Below are positions 55,029-64,000 of a stretch of 64,000 nucleotides of DNA, piece after piece. Under the pieces are notes generated by a model. It saw only the letters and a program-made list of their open reading frames with translations, had not been told where the DNA came from and ran no database searches. Origin of the DNA: Aphanomyces cochlioides (taxonomy: Eukaryota > Oomycota > Saprolegniomycetes > Saprolegniales > Verrucalvaceae); contig JAHQRK010000011.1 of NCBI GenBank assembly GCA_019828595.1, positions 372,001-436,000 on the forward strand, read 5' to 3'. Both the position numbers and the translations under genes were made by a program. Numbering within the stretch: position 1 is the first letter of the stretch; each line of letters starts with the position of its first letter.

Positions 55029-55260
55029 TACAGTGGGCGACAGGAAAAGTGGCCCCGTTGTACTTTGTAAATATATGGAAGTTTGTATTGCGTATAATAT
55101 TATTGGGCATGACTTTTTTTTAAATTTAATAAACCTCCCTTAAAAAAATTGTGTTCATTGGCTTATAAACAATTTTTCTAAGCCAATCAAAAACAGCACG
55201 ACCGAGTCAACATTGTAAGTTTTTGAACCAATTGATGGTTGAAAGTATCAAACATCGGCT

Positions 55261-55347
55261 TGGCACGTGGCTCAACGGTTAAGAGCGACGGCATCACAGC
55301 GATAGAGGAAGGGGCCTGGGTTCGAACCTGGGCAGTGGCAAGTCTTT
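55261..55347 (+). repeat. tRNA-like (SINE-head-like) sequence with A and B boxes
   Basis: TGGCTCAACGG fits a pol III A box and GGTTCGAACC a perfect B box about 50 bases later; a TTTTT terminator-like run follows at about 55343. The acceptor and T stems do not pair, so it is not a working tRNA. A tRNA-derived SINE head or pseudo-tRNA carried inside the pogo element is the likeliest reading. No poly(A) tail or target duplication was found. Confidence 0.5.
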
Positions 55348-55473
55348 TTCCAAAAGTGAAAAGTGCCGTTGTATTATATGAGTCATGTTCATTTTTGCAT
55401 TATATATACAGTGCACAAGTGTTCAATGCAAGAAAGTACATGTATTGAAATGAGTTATAAATGCTCGTGAGAC

Positions 55474-56707
55474 TCATTGCCAAAGTGACTTGGGGATTGC
55501 CTTGCAAAAAGAACGTCGTATCGTATCGCTTGACATTTCTTCCCATGCCTTGATTGTTCGTTTTATCATCGCCATTCTCTTGTCTGCTGCAGTGAATACT
55601 GGCTTCTCAAATAGCCACATGTAGCGTAGTCTACGTTTGAGTGGACGCATGACCCAACATCCAGTGGTTGTATAGCACTGGTACAATTCTTGGGCAATGG
55701 CTCAAGCGCACAAAAAAGCTCCGATGCAACGATGTCCACTGTCTCATCGCTGACGTGACACTCTAGATTGTCAACGAGTATCACTGATGGCCCAGTGATC
55801 TCGTACAGTAGCAATTCGCGGAGATATTTCTCCCATACTCGAGAATCCATCCAAGCATTCTCCTGGACGACGTAGACATGCCCTCGTGGAAACGTTGGAA
55901 CCTCTTGACGCTCAATCAGTCCACCTGGAGTACCCTTTACAATGAAAAGAATCGGAAGTTTCTCTCCTACAACATTCATGTTAAACAAAATTGAATCATT
56001 GACACACCATTTGATCGAACAGATAGGACAGCCGTGAGTCTATCCGAGTGCTTTTCGGACGAATCGACCTTCGACGAACCACCAACCTTGGCCAGAGTCT
56101 TCATTGGTGGCATGCCGTAATGCACAGCGGACTCGTCGACATTGATAATCATTTCTGCTGATAAATCATTGTACGTGGCCCAAAAACATTTTGCGAAAGA
56201 TATTCTGGTCGCCTCCAAGTCTTGAGAGGGCATTTTAGTGTAACATGGCACACGCTGAGAGAAACCATGTCGTTCCGAGAAGCGCTGGCATAGTCTAAAT
56301 AAGCTTCGATAAGCTGTTGACTCGTTTTTCTTGTCATTAAGGTAGCTCTCCAGCCACTCCAAGTGATTGAGCTTCATAAAATTGATCATGTGAGCATGCG
56401 TTAAGTGCTTCTCCGAGTCTCTCATTTTGTTCATGTATGCAAGAAGTGAGTCAGCGAAAGGAATTATCTCTTTCCCACCTTGTCCACCAAGCGTAGCATG
56501 CTTCATTCCTCTATTTGTGTTGATTATTGCTTCCCTGTTCTTCAACCAACGACGCCAACTTGTCCACGGCACGTTTTTCGCCTTTGCAAACTGCTTGTAA
56601 CTCATTGATAATGTCTCGAATTCTTGCAGCCGTCGCTTCCGATCGCCATTCGTGTACATATTGGAGCTGAGTGGGAAATGTGCACCAATATGTACACGAA
56701 TGGTCAT
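55474..56707 (-). pseudogene. Pogo-like DDE_1 transposase with a single frameshift
   Basis: On the minus strand an N-terminal HTH (KRRLQEFETLSMSYKQFAKA, VPWTSWRRWLKN) is followed by the DDE domain: MIINVDESAVHYGMPP (first Asp), a 41-nt intron (56007-55967), VILVDNLECHVS (second Asp) and SAIQPLDVG. The family continues with a GxxxPxK-type segment, which here is present (VMRPLKRRLRYMW) but in another frame, so one base is missing near 55651. Otherwise the protein is complete to the stop at 55474. The start could be 56707 or 56659; a perfect 19-bp inverted repeat (56646-56664 and 56685-56703) covers both. Confidence 0.82.
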
Positions 56708-57031
56708 CAGGCATGTATGATTTGGCGGGCAATTTGAGTTAACGAATGGTGTCAAAAGCTCATTGACATGTCAGAGGATGGGAGAAATGTATAATTTAAT
56801 CAAGAGAAAAGTGAATAGATTTAGATAAGCATATTTCGTCGTCAGCATGCACTCCCTCACTCGTCCTCGGCTTTGTGTCATTTAAACTGTCAACATGTCA
56901 TGTTGCTTGTCGTATGCAAGAATGTCACTCATTGGCTAAAATAAAATAAAAATCCTTCACAGCTTGTAGTATAATAAAATAAAAAAACTTGTCATCTTGC
57001 AACGGGGCCACTTTTCCTGTCGCCCACTGTA

Positions 57032-57619
57032 GTCGATTTTATCACAACGAAGGTTGATTTGCAACCAAGACCGTCGAGAGATCCCATCCCCACCAAGGAA
57101 GGAAGCAATGGGTGAGCTCAGCTCGTCGTAGATGGATGCACTCGACGTTGTACTGGAGAAAGAAGTCATGGGCAAGCAGATTGGCAATTGATATAAAAAA
57201 TCTGTGGCTACAATCATCGCAACGATGGATATCACTGAAGATTCAATCCTTCAACAGGGTGTCACTGCAACTAACAAGTCCTCCTTGCGGGAAACAACGT
57301 CGAATAGCGCCGTGATTTCATTCTGTGTGGTCATCGAGCTACGATGTTGACAAGACACACTTGGCAGGATCGCTCCCTTATCTCTCTCTCCAGGAAGAAG
57401 AAGTCCATGCCATGAATCGCGCGGTTTTTCCAATACTACTTCAAAGCGAAAGAATGGGGAGAGAATGCCAAGACGACGTGATCCTGGAGATTCTCCACGG
57501 CGCGCGGCCAAGCGCAGACAGAAAGATTGCAAGCGTCGTCGTCGTCTGTGGCAACATGTGTGACTTATGTTCATGAGATTACATTAAGATGCGCGAAAGC
57601 GTTGAATCCATGCTCCTTT
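57032..57619. other. Intergenic region without a supported gene
   Basis: The plus strand has two short frames (about 57225-57350 and 57325-57576) without recognisable domains or convincing splice joints. No repeats were seen. Confidence 0.4.
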
Positions 57620-58238
57620 GCGTTAGCATTGCGGCGGATTGAATTGGCAAAAGACGAGCGCGTTCGAGGCATCGGCGACTAAAGTCTTGGTGTCAAACGT
57701 CGATGGCACTTGCTTGCAGTAGCAGTGGCCGTCTTGGCCCGTCGGTCGCAGCATATCACCCAACGGACCGCGCGTCCAGACGAACGAGTTGCCTTCGCGA
57801 GGACATTTCGTCAAGCAGTCGTCGTACGTGCCTTGGAAATCCACCACGTCGTACTTCTTGACGTCGCCTTGGGCCGAGTAGATGCAGTTGGCCGCGTTGA
57901 GCAGCGCGGTCGCTTTCAGATCGACCGCTTTGCTCCAGACGGGATTGTACGAGTAGACTTGGGCCAAGCACTCACACGACTTGAAATAGCCCGAGTGGGA
58001 AATGCCGATCGTCCCGTCGACGCCTTCGCATTTCTTCCAGCAGTCTTGGAGCGCTTCTGTGTTGTTGAACGACGCGAGCGACTTGCGGCCCGCGATGGCA
58101 TTCCCGCCAGCGAGCGGTTGCCAGTCGTACTCTTCCGCAAGAGCAGACAGGACGACGAGAGAAGAGGCAAGCAGAGCAGTGAACTTCATGGTGGAAATTG
58201 GAAAATGAGGTTGACGAGGAAACGCCAGGAAAATTTAG
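57620..58238 (-). repeat. Left arm of a 619-bp inverted duplication
   Basis: Reverse complement of 58941-59559 with very few differences, such as a synonymous GCG/GCC change in an alanine codon and one base beyond the start codon. It contains the whole coding region 57623-58189 plus about 50 bp of 5' flank; similarity stops abruptly at both ends. Confidence 0.9.
57623..58189 (-). CDS. Cys-rich secreted protein, PAN/Apple-like, copy L (188 aa)
   Basis: Single exon. A signal peptide (MKFTALLASSLVVLSALA) is followed by two Cys-rich segments. The first is WQPLAGGNAIAGRK ... LQDCWKKCEGVDGTIGISH with CECLAQ; the second is GTYDDCLTKCPREGNSFVW ... GHCYCKQV. Each has a C-x3-C...C-x-C spacing reminiscent of divergent PAN/Apple domains, which bind carbohydrate or protein. 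Such secreted proteins are common in saprolegnialean oomycetes. The protein is predicted to be identical to that of the inverted copy at 58990-59556. Function is inferred only at the level of a secreted binding protein. Confidence 0.85.
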   Translation of the reverse strand: MKFTALLASSLVVLSALAEEYDWQPLAGGNAIAGRKSLASFNNTEALQDCWKKCEGVDGTIGISHSGYFKSCECLAQVYSYNPVWSKAVDLKATALLNAANCIYSAQGDVKKYDVVDFQGTYDDCLTKCPREGNSFVWTRGPLGDMLRPTGQDGHCYCKQVPSTFDTKTLVADASNALVFCQFNPPQC

Positions 58239-58940
58239 AGACGGGCTGATATGGTTGATGCAGTGATGTGCCAACGCCAGGAGTGAAAATTCCACGCCAT
58301 CCCACCATGTTGTCTGCTCGTGGTGGGATTCCTGTCAAAGCTTCACGCGCATGACGACAACAAAGATGACCAACTAGCTGGTTGCTACCGGCGTCTTGCG
58401 TCTTGTATGCTCAACGCTGAGCTTGGCCGAGGAACGCCGTCGATACCCCGAAAGTCCATCGTCTGCATATCTTCCGACAGAGTTGCTGGAGACGACACAC
58501 GAAGCGCCAATCTCCTCGACGGTAAATACCAACGAGGCAGACAGATGCAACTGCAGTGCAAGTGTGGAGGGTCGACAAACTTGACGAGCTTTTCCATTGC
58601 ACGTCGACATGAACATGTGCATGGTAGCGTACTGTAGATTGTCGTCCTCATGCGAGTTTCACATTGCACAATCACGCGATGGATACGACCAAGAACCTCT
58701 CCTCATGCTTGGAAGATCGCGATGCACAGGACACCGCCATCATGGGCTGCATGGAACACCAGAGGCTACAAACCATGAAATTTCATCGCCAGAGGCTTCT
58801 TCAACGTCGTCACTGAGCATAAAAGCTGCCCAAGCTCAACCTGACAGAGCCGCGAGCCTCTCCGTGGACTTATGGCGACACATCCTCGGCCATGTCTGCC
58901 GTGTGTCGGCGGTGAATATTTCAACCTTCCATGATATATC
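58239..58940. promoter_or_regulatory. 702-bp spacer and divergent promoter between the duplicated secreted-protein genes
   Basis: The two genes point away from this spacer, so it must hold both promoters apart from the roughly 50 bp of flank included in the arms. Short frames on both strands lack family signatures. Confidence 0.45.
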
Positions 58941-59559
58941 CTAAATTTTCATGGCGTTTCCTCGTCAACCTCATTTTCCAATTTCCACCATGAAGTTCAC
59001 TGCTCTGCTTGCCTCTTCTCTCGTCGTCCTGTCTGCTCTTGCGGAAGAGTACGACTGGCAACCGCTCGCTGGCGGGAATGCCATCGCGGGCCGCAAGTCG
59101 CTCGCGTCGTTCAACAACACAGAAGCGCTCCAAGACTGCTGGAAGAAATGCGAAGGCGTCGACGGGACGATCGGCATTTCCCACTCGGGCTATTTCAAGT
59201 CGTGTGAGTGCTTGGCCCAAGTCTACTCGTACAATCCCGTCTGGAGCAAAGCGGTCGATCTGAAAGCCACCGCGCTGCTCAACGCGGCCAACTGCATCTA
59301 CTCGGCCCAAGGCGACGTCAAGAAGTACGACGTGGTGGATTTCCAAGGCACGTACGACGACTGCTTGACGAAATGTCCTCGCGAAGGCAACTCGTTCGTC
59401 TGGACGCGCGGTCCGTTGGGTGATATGCTGCGACCGACGGGCCAAGACGGCCACTGCTACTGCAAGCAAGTGCCATCGACGTTTGACACCAAGACTTTAG
59501 TCGCCGATGCCTCGAACGCGCTCGTCTTTTGCCAATTCAATCCGCCGCAATGCTAACGC
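58941..59559 (+). repeat. Right arm of the 619-bp inverted duplication
   Basis: Inverse copy of 57620-58238, separated from it by 702 bp. Arm borders are sharp on both sides. Confidence 0.9.
58990..59556 (+). CDS. Cys-rich secreted protein, PAN/Apple-like, copy R (188 aa)
   Basis: Same protein as copy L: signal peptide, then two Cys-rich units with C-x3-C and C-x-C pairs, ending FCQFNPPQC. The start at 58990 is preferred over an in-frame ATG at 58951 because it begins the signal peptide and matches copy L. The near-absence of differences implies a very recent duplication or ongoing gene conversion between the arms. Confidence 0.85.
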   Translation: MKFTALLASSLVVLSALAEEYDWQPLAGGNAIAGRKSLASFNNTEALQDCWKKCEGVDGTIGISHSGYFKSCECLAQVYSYNPVWSKAVDLKATALLNAANCIYSAQGDVKKYDVVDFQGTYDDCLTKCPREGNSFVWTRGPLGDMLRPTGQDGHCYCKQVPSTFDTKTLVADASNALVFCQFNPPQC

Positions 59560-60147
59560 TAGCAGACGACGTCGTAACTAGCTAACAAGAGTCATGTACA
59601 TGTCACGCTTTCGTTGGAATTCGAGCTCGTCGCTTTGACCTCCGATGGTGAGCTAAGGACAACTCGAATCGAGGGCTACCAAGCCACGACATGGACAGCT
59701 TTCGTTGCGTGTAGTCCATGGATGCGCATGAGGCCAAGACATTTCGTGACGCTTTGACAGCAGCGGACGTCTCTCTCGACAGATTGAGACTCTCGCAGTT
59801 GGAAAAATTGCAAACTCGCTCGTGCCCGCAAGCTCGTCGGTGTCATGACGAGCTTGGACTCGAAGCAAAGACGACGGCGATCAATCCAGAAGCTGCCACT
59901 CAAGCCTCAGTTGAAGGAGCGTTCAACATGTTGAACATTCAAGGAGAAACCCATCAAAGTTTCAGTCGCCCTCCATCTCCAACTACCACTTGTCAATGGC
60001 ATCGACAGTCCACCATATTCCGGTCGGTCTTGTACTGAAAAATCTCCGGTTGGGCGCCAAAATCGATGAGGCAAATTGTTTTGAGAAAGACAGTGATTGG
60101 TAGAAATTTTGTCTCATTGTGTGGCTGACTCTATATGGTTGTCTCTC
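59560..60147. other. Intergenic region; one unassigned frame
   Basis: A plus-strand frame at 59718-60038 (MDAHEAKTFRDALTAADVSL ...) has a helical, charged first half but no family I recognise. It is listed only as a possibility. Confidence 0.3.
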
Positions 60148-60410
60148 ATGCCCGCGTCAACCAGTTCAAGGCGGATGAAGAAGTACATCCCGGTGGATCA
60201 AAAGTTGGAAATTGTTCAAGACTACCTGAAGTCCAATTGAAGTGCAAACTCAATTGCGAAAAGGCACAATGTCCAAACTTCACAAGTCATTCAGTGGGCA
60301 AAGATACATGACAAGCTCAAAGCTACGGCTGAAAGCGATCCGAAGAAGCTCACTGTCAATGCTGGTCCAGCGATCGCCAAGCCAAATGTAGGTAGAGCTC
60401 GACTGTCTGC
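60148..60410 (+). pseudogene. N-terminal HTH fragment of a pogo/Tc5-type transposase
   Basis: From ATG 60148 the frame reads through a basic start and a helix-turn-helix (YIPVDQKLEIVQDYLKSN, a TGA stop, then SANSIAKRHNVQTSQVIQW), then a linker ending VNAGPAIAKPNVGRAR. The NAGxxxK linker after an HTH is typical of pogo-like transposases. The DDE domain is absent. It is a stop-containing remnant. Confidence 0.65.
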
Positions 60411-60793
60411 AGCCTGGTTCCTCTCGACTTCAGTCATTTAATAGAAACTTTCCAAGGAAGGACATGGTTGACATGAACTCCTGGCTGTCGTTGGAAACCG
60501 TTGCAACGGACCAGAGAATCCAAGGAGTGATGCTTTGACATCTTCATCAAGTCCTCAGCGTTTCCAACGTCATGCGCACAACCTACAATGCCGGGGAAAC
60601 CACTCATCCACTGCTCTAGCTGCGGCTGCTGGGCGGCAAACATCCATGGCGACATTTGACGGCAGTTGGAAGATCGGCCCTTCGTGGCGTGAGGTCATTC
60701 ATCCGCTTGTCAAAAATTGTATCACAACATTCACCAGAAAAAGTCAGAATAAAATGCCCATTCGTCAGAAATATTCTCCGATTTTTTCCAGAA
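60411..60793. other. Unassigned stretch between transposon remnants
   Basis: The minus strand has a 73-aa frame (60434-60655) without known motifs. Nothing else is supported. Confidence 0.3.
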
Positions 60794-62572
60794 TACTCCC
60801 TACTTTTGATCACAAAACGTTTTGATTGGTTATTAAGCTCATTATACATAAATAACGGAAATGGATTGACTAAAAATAATTGGCGGCTCAATACAAGCAT
60901 CTCCATATCATTTTTACACGGCGCATCGTTCTCAAGCGCTCGAAACTTATCGTCGAACATCTTGGCACGTCGGCATACAGCAAAACAGAGTGAATGTCAA
61001 AGTCCAAACGTGGCGGAAAGATTGTTGGCATGCGAAATCTGCCAGATAAAGAGCGCGAGGCCATTCTCCGTGAGCTCCTTATGAAGCCAAAAGTCACCAT
61101 GGAGGTCTACACTGAGATTGCAGATGGATATGGTGTGTCTCCAGTGACAATCCGAAGAATATGGTCGTCCTCAAAGAAGCAAGGCGTCCTTATGGGAGCC
61201 ATAAACATTGACGTTTCGTCTGGACTCAAGCGAAGTGGGCGGCCAATGCTTTGGACTCCAGAAGCAATTACAAAAAAGTTGGTGGACATCCCATTGAGAC
61301 TGAGGATGAACTTTAGATCCATGGCAAAGGAATCAGGAATCCCCAAATCGACACTCCATGACTATTTCAAGCGTCAATTGATTCAACGATGCTCCAATTC
61401 AGTGAAACTTCTCTTGCCCGACACAAATATGATGCTCCGTGTGCAATATGCCATGTCATTCATCAATCCTGTGAGCCTTGAATTCCAGTCGATGTATGAA
61501 TACATACACATCGACGAAAAATGGTTTTACCTTTCCAAATCGACTTAAACATATTACCTTGCCCCAGGTGAGCCAGAACCTGAACGCAGCTGTCAAAGCA
61601 AGCGATTTATATCAAAAGTAATGTTCCTATCAACCGTTGCTCGGCCTCGATATTTGCATAATTCGGGCGTGTACTGGGATGGTAAACTCGGAACTGGCCT
61701 TTCATTGCATGGCTACCTGCTCAGCGTGCCAGTCGACACAGACCCCGTGGAACTCTTGAAATGAAAAACGTCACCGTTACTAAGGAAGTGTATCGAGCCA
61801 TGCTTGTGGAAAAACTTATACCTCGAATTGTATCGTATTGGCCGAAGGAAGAATATGGAAAGACAATACGCATCCAACAAGATAATGCAAGAACTCACGT
61901 CACTCCCGACGATTTTGAATTATCAAGTGTATTTGAAAGACTTCGTCCTCATGGTTGGGATATGGCTTTTGCGAATCAACCACCTAACTCACCGGATACC
62001 AATGTGTGCAATCTTGGATTTTTTGCTGCAATTCAATCCCTCCAACAAGTGCACCGTATGAACAACTTCACCGACCTGGTGACTGCTGTAAATGAAGCTT
62101 TCGAAGTATCCATGGCAGAAGTTAGAATTCAATTTTCAATCACTACAAGCCTGCATGGAGGAAATTTTGAAAAAAGGCGGTGGAAATAAGTACAAGCTGC
62201 CCCATTTACACAAAGAGAAACTGCTCAGGGACGGTCGATTGATGGAAAACCGCGTCTGTGATCGCACTGTCTACACTGAGACGCTGGAAACACTGACTTC
62301 TGTAGATCGTATGGCTCTTGCAAAGCGAGCAGCTGATGAAGCCGTCTTGCAACGAAACGTCGATGAGCTTGGTGACCTATTTGAAGACATTGTGATGGTC
62401 GGCGAAGATCAAGATACCAGTGGTTACCAAGAGCTTCTGCTTAGTGAATAAAATATCGAGTAGGAGCTAAATGAATAATTTGATGAACGTGGATGTATTC
62501 TCGAGATTGCTCAAAAGTTTTCGGAAATGAAACGGACTGAAATTGATCAAAAGAACTCGGACGGAGGGAGTA
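60794..62572 (+). mobile_element. 1.78-kb mariner element with TACTCCCT ends
   Basis: The right end reads (inverted) TACTCCCTCCGTCCGAGTTC, then TTTTGATCA. The left end is TACTCCCTACTTTTGATCA, i.e. the same repeat lacking about 11 internal bases. TA stands at both borders. The CTCCCTCCGTCC start is the classic plant mariner/Stowaway type. A nearly complete transposase lies inside. Confidence 0.78.
60994..62451 (+). pseudogene. Mariner transposase with few disruptions
   Basis: The first frame (60994-61548) has the HTH (MRNLPDKEREAILRELL ... GVSPVTIRRIWSSSKKQG), the linker SGRPMLWTPEAITKKL and HIDEKWFYLSKST (first Asp), then a TAA stop. Reading resumes directly with TYYLAPGEPEPE and SKRFISKVMFLSTVARPRY. 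Later frames give TIRIQQDNARTH (second Asp), NQPPNSPDTNVCNLGFF and the C-terminal GGGNKYKLPHLHKEKLL. One stop and about two frameshifts (near 61740 and 62130) separate it from an intact gene. It is closer to intact than the copy at 53352 and belongs to another subfamily. Confidence 0.82.
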
Positions 62573-62738
62573 TCGTTTTACATCGTAGACATACACCAAG
62601 TCAAATGGATCATAAAAATATTACATGAAAAAGTCAGACAGAAATTCTGTGGCTTCTCATTGGATAAAAGTCCTTTGGTCGTCGTGAAAGTCAGTGAAAG
62701 AAATCCCCATGCCAGCAAACGAGTCGCATTGCCACATC

Positions 62739-63845
62739 TCTGGATGATCTGAGAGAAAATCGGCTCGCAACTGACACGAGAAAGAACTACCAAAGTGCTA
62801 TCAGACAGATAGTGAAGTGGTTGCAAGCTTCGGGTCGATCCACTATGATCACAGACGATGGATCGATTAACCTCGGCCTGTTCGGCTACAATGAGTTCAT
62901 GGACTTTATTCTATGGAAGTATAAGAACTCGCAATGCAAACTGGGCACTCTATCGAGCTACCGCTCTGCGATCAAAGACTATTATCAAAGAATGCAAGTT
63001 CCCTTGCCTCTCCAATTTTCCGATGACGGCAAAGCCATATTTCAAGGTGAGCTCAATTTTGTTTTAAAATAACCATATCCAAAGGTCTTCGTCGATTGTG
63101 CGCATCCGAAACTCAAGCTGGATCAGTGAAGGAAAGTGGCAAGCGTCCACTGCGTTTTCAACACTACTCAGCACTTTGCAAAAGCAGCTTGACATCTATG
63201 GACGCAGGTTTCACATACTTGTTTTTAGTTTTATCGTGGAACCTTATGTGTCGTTCGAGGTCGACAGAAGCTATACAAATTGACCATCTAAGAGCATCTC
63301 CACCGGTTGAGAGCTAAAGCGTTAGCAAAAGAAAAACTTTGATAAAATCCGGATATGTATAGCTCATAAATCTTTATGCACCTCACTTCTTTCAAATTGA
63401 CAACGAACGAATTGGTGAATGTCTCTACTCAATGTTTCCCAGGGCAATGGAACATGCAAGGCTTCGTCCCATCTTGGCGTATTGTCTTGCTTCACTTGTG
63501 CATCATATGGATTATCTTGTTGAAATTCTCCCCTAAAAGCACCCCTTACTGTCGACCCCGCTATTTAGAGACGCGTCTATGGCTCGATTTTTGCGATCTA
63601 TCACTATATTAGAATCATCGTCATTAGTTCCAACTGGTATCCCTCCACACATTGATTTACATTGTCAAATTGAATGTACAATGACCGCAGTCAAATCGAT
63701 CCCCTCTACAATACTTGAAGGTGTCACAAGAATTCTGGAAGAAAAAGGAGTTTGCGCGGGTAGGAGTTGCTTGAGAGAACTCTCAAAGAGGTTTTATCTG
63801 TTGCCCTTGCTCCCCGACAAGCTCAGTCCCCTCCTCCATCATTAG
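62739..63845 (+). pseudogene. Third Crypton-type recombinase relic, catalytic core deleted
   Basis: The core-binding part is well preserved (LATDTRKNYQSAIRQIVKWL ... GTLSSYRSAIKDYYQRM). It is followed, after an intron-like gap at about 63043-63090, by RRLCASETQAGSVKESGKRP, FTYLFLVLSWNLMCRSRSTE and IDHL. The sequence then jumps to parts that lie after the active site in the copy at 50868 (ILAYCLASLVHHMDYLVEI, FLRSITILESSSLVPTGIPP). The HxxR and Tyr region is missing, and stops occur between pieces. Orientation is opposite to the 50868 copy. Confidence 0.75.
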
Positions 63846-64000
63846 TAAACTCGGAGACACCCACTCTACCGTATTTCGGGTTGATTTATACCTAGTATTT
63901 TTTTTGTTTCTCGATCCCACTCATAGAAAGTTGAAGTTCTTGGTATACAATTTTTCATATATTTTTACTCATGAATTGTTTGAAAGAAATTCGGTTTTCG
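63846..64000. other. Window end, no feature recognised
   Basis: AT-rich; the C-terminal part of the Crypton relic may continue here in decayed form but cannot be aligned. Confidence 0.3.

Larger units (their letters stand above)
55031..57029 (-). mobile_element. 2.0-kb pogo-like DNA transposon with perfect 30-bp inverted repeats
   Basis: The ends (55031-55060 and 57000-57029) are perfect inverted repeats starting CAGTGGGCGACAGGAAAAGT, flanked by TA on both sides (55029-55030 and 57030-57031). CAGT ends, a TA duplication and a DDE_1/CENP-B-type transposase mark the pogo group. Identical ends suggest recent movement. It contains a tRNA-like sequence at 55261-55347. Confidence 0.92.

Noticed and set aside
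55261..55347. Functional tRNA gene
   Set aside because: A and B boxes are present but the acceptor and T-arm stems do not pair, so it was kept only as a tRNA-like repeat.
57325..57576. Short coding gene on the plus strand
   Set aside because: No domain, no plausible partner exon and composition unlike neighbouring genes.

Overview
Eukaryotic nuclear DNA, most likely from an oomycete and probably a saprolegnialean of the Aphanomyces type. The inference rests on very short introns (38-68 nt, GT...AG, mostly ending TAG or CAG), compact 5' flanks rich in CCAAT boxes, a tandem family of single-TM tyrosine-kinase-like (TKL) receptor-like kinases, a BT1/folate-biopterin transporter, flagellar (BBS-type) genes, and Crypton, mariner and pogo transposons. 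It is neither bacterial nor viral. Exon models were assembled by hand from frame continuity; in the main multi-exon genes the exon lengths add up to whole codons.

Layout. 0.17-15.8 kb: one gene for a secreted protein of about 5,096 aa, made of about 20 Ig/cadherin-like repeats, two propeller-like inserts, two YHYH domains, an F5/8C (discoidin-like) domain and a P-domain-like tail. 15.8-20.3 kb: a DsbA-like oxidoreductase, a decayed copy of its 5' end beside a 273-bp MITE with a 9-bp target duplication, and a GNAT-like acetyltransferase. 20.3-23.6 kb: MCM4 with an E2F-type site 17 bp before its ATG. 24.6-31.4 kb: a TKL kinase array with two apparently active kinases, one intact pseudokinase, one frameshifted copy and one antisense relic. 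31.5-46.1 kb: dense housekeeping genes: kinesin-13-like with a C-terminal SAM domain, BT1 transporter, two unrecognised proteins, BBS6/MKKS-like chaperonin and TRF4-like poly(A) polymerase sharing a divergent promoter, and a Dam1-like (DASH) kinetochore protein. Two copies of an 89-aa two-TM protein lie about 8 kb apart.

47.3-57.0 kb is a nested transposon island. Perfect 29-bp inverted repeats at 47331 and 55028 bracket an intact Crypton tyrosine recombinase, a 683-bp MITE, a mariner relic, a second (frameshifted) Crypton and a 1.84-kb mariner. A 2-kb pogo-like element with perfect 30-bp ends sits at the TA abutting the right repeat and carries a tRNA-like (SINE-like) sequence. 57.6-59.6 kb is a 619-bp near-perfect inverted duplication giving two divergent genes for the same Cys-rich secreted protein. 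60.1-63.9 kb holds further relics: a transposase HTH fragment, a 1.8-kb mariner and a third Crypton-like remnant.

The host genes are not an operon. Several concern cell-cycle or flagellar functions (MCM4, kinesin-13, Dam1, BBS6), and the surface or secreted proteins together with the kinase array look like lineage-specific expansions. Exact 5' ends of some genes and the functions of several proteins remain open.
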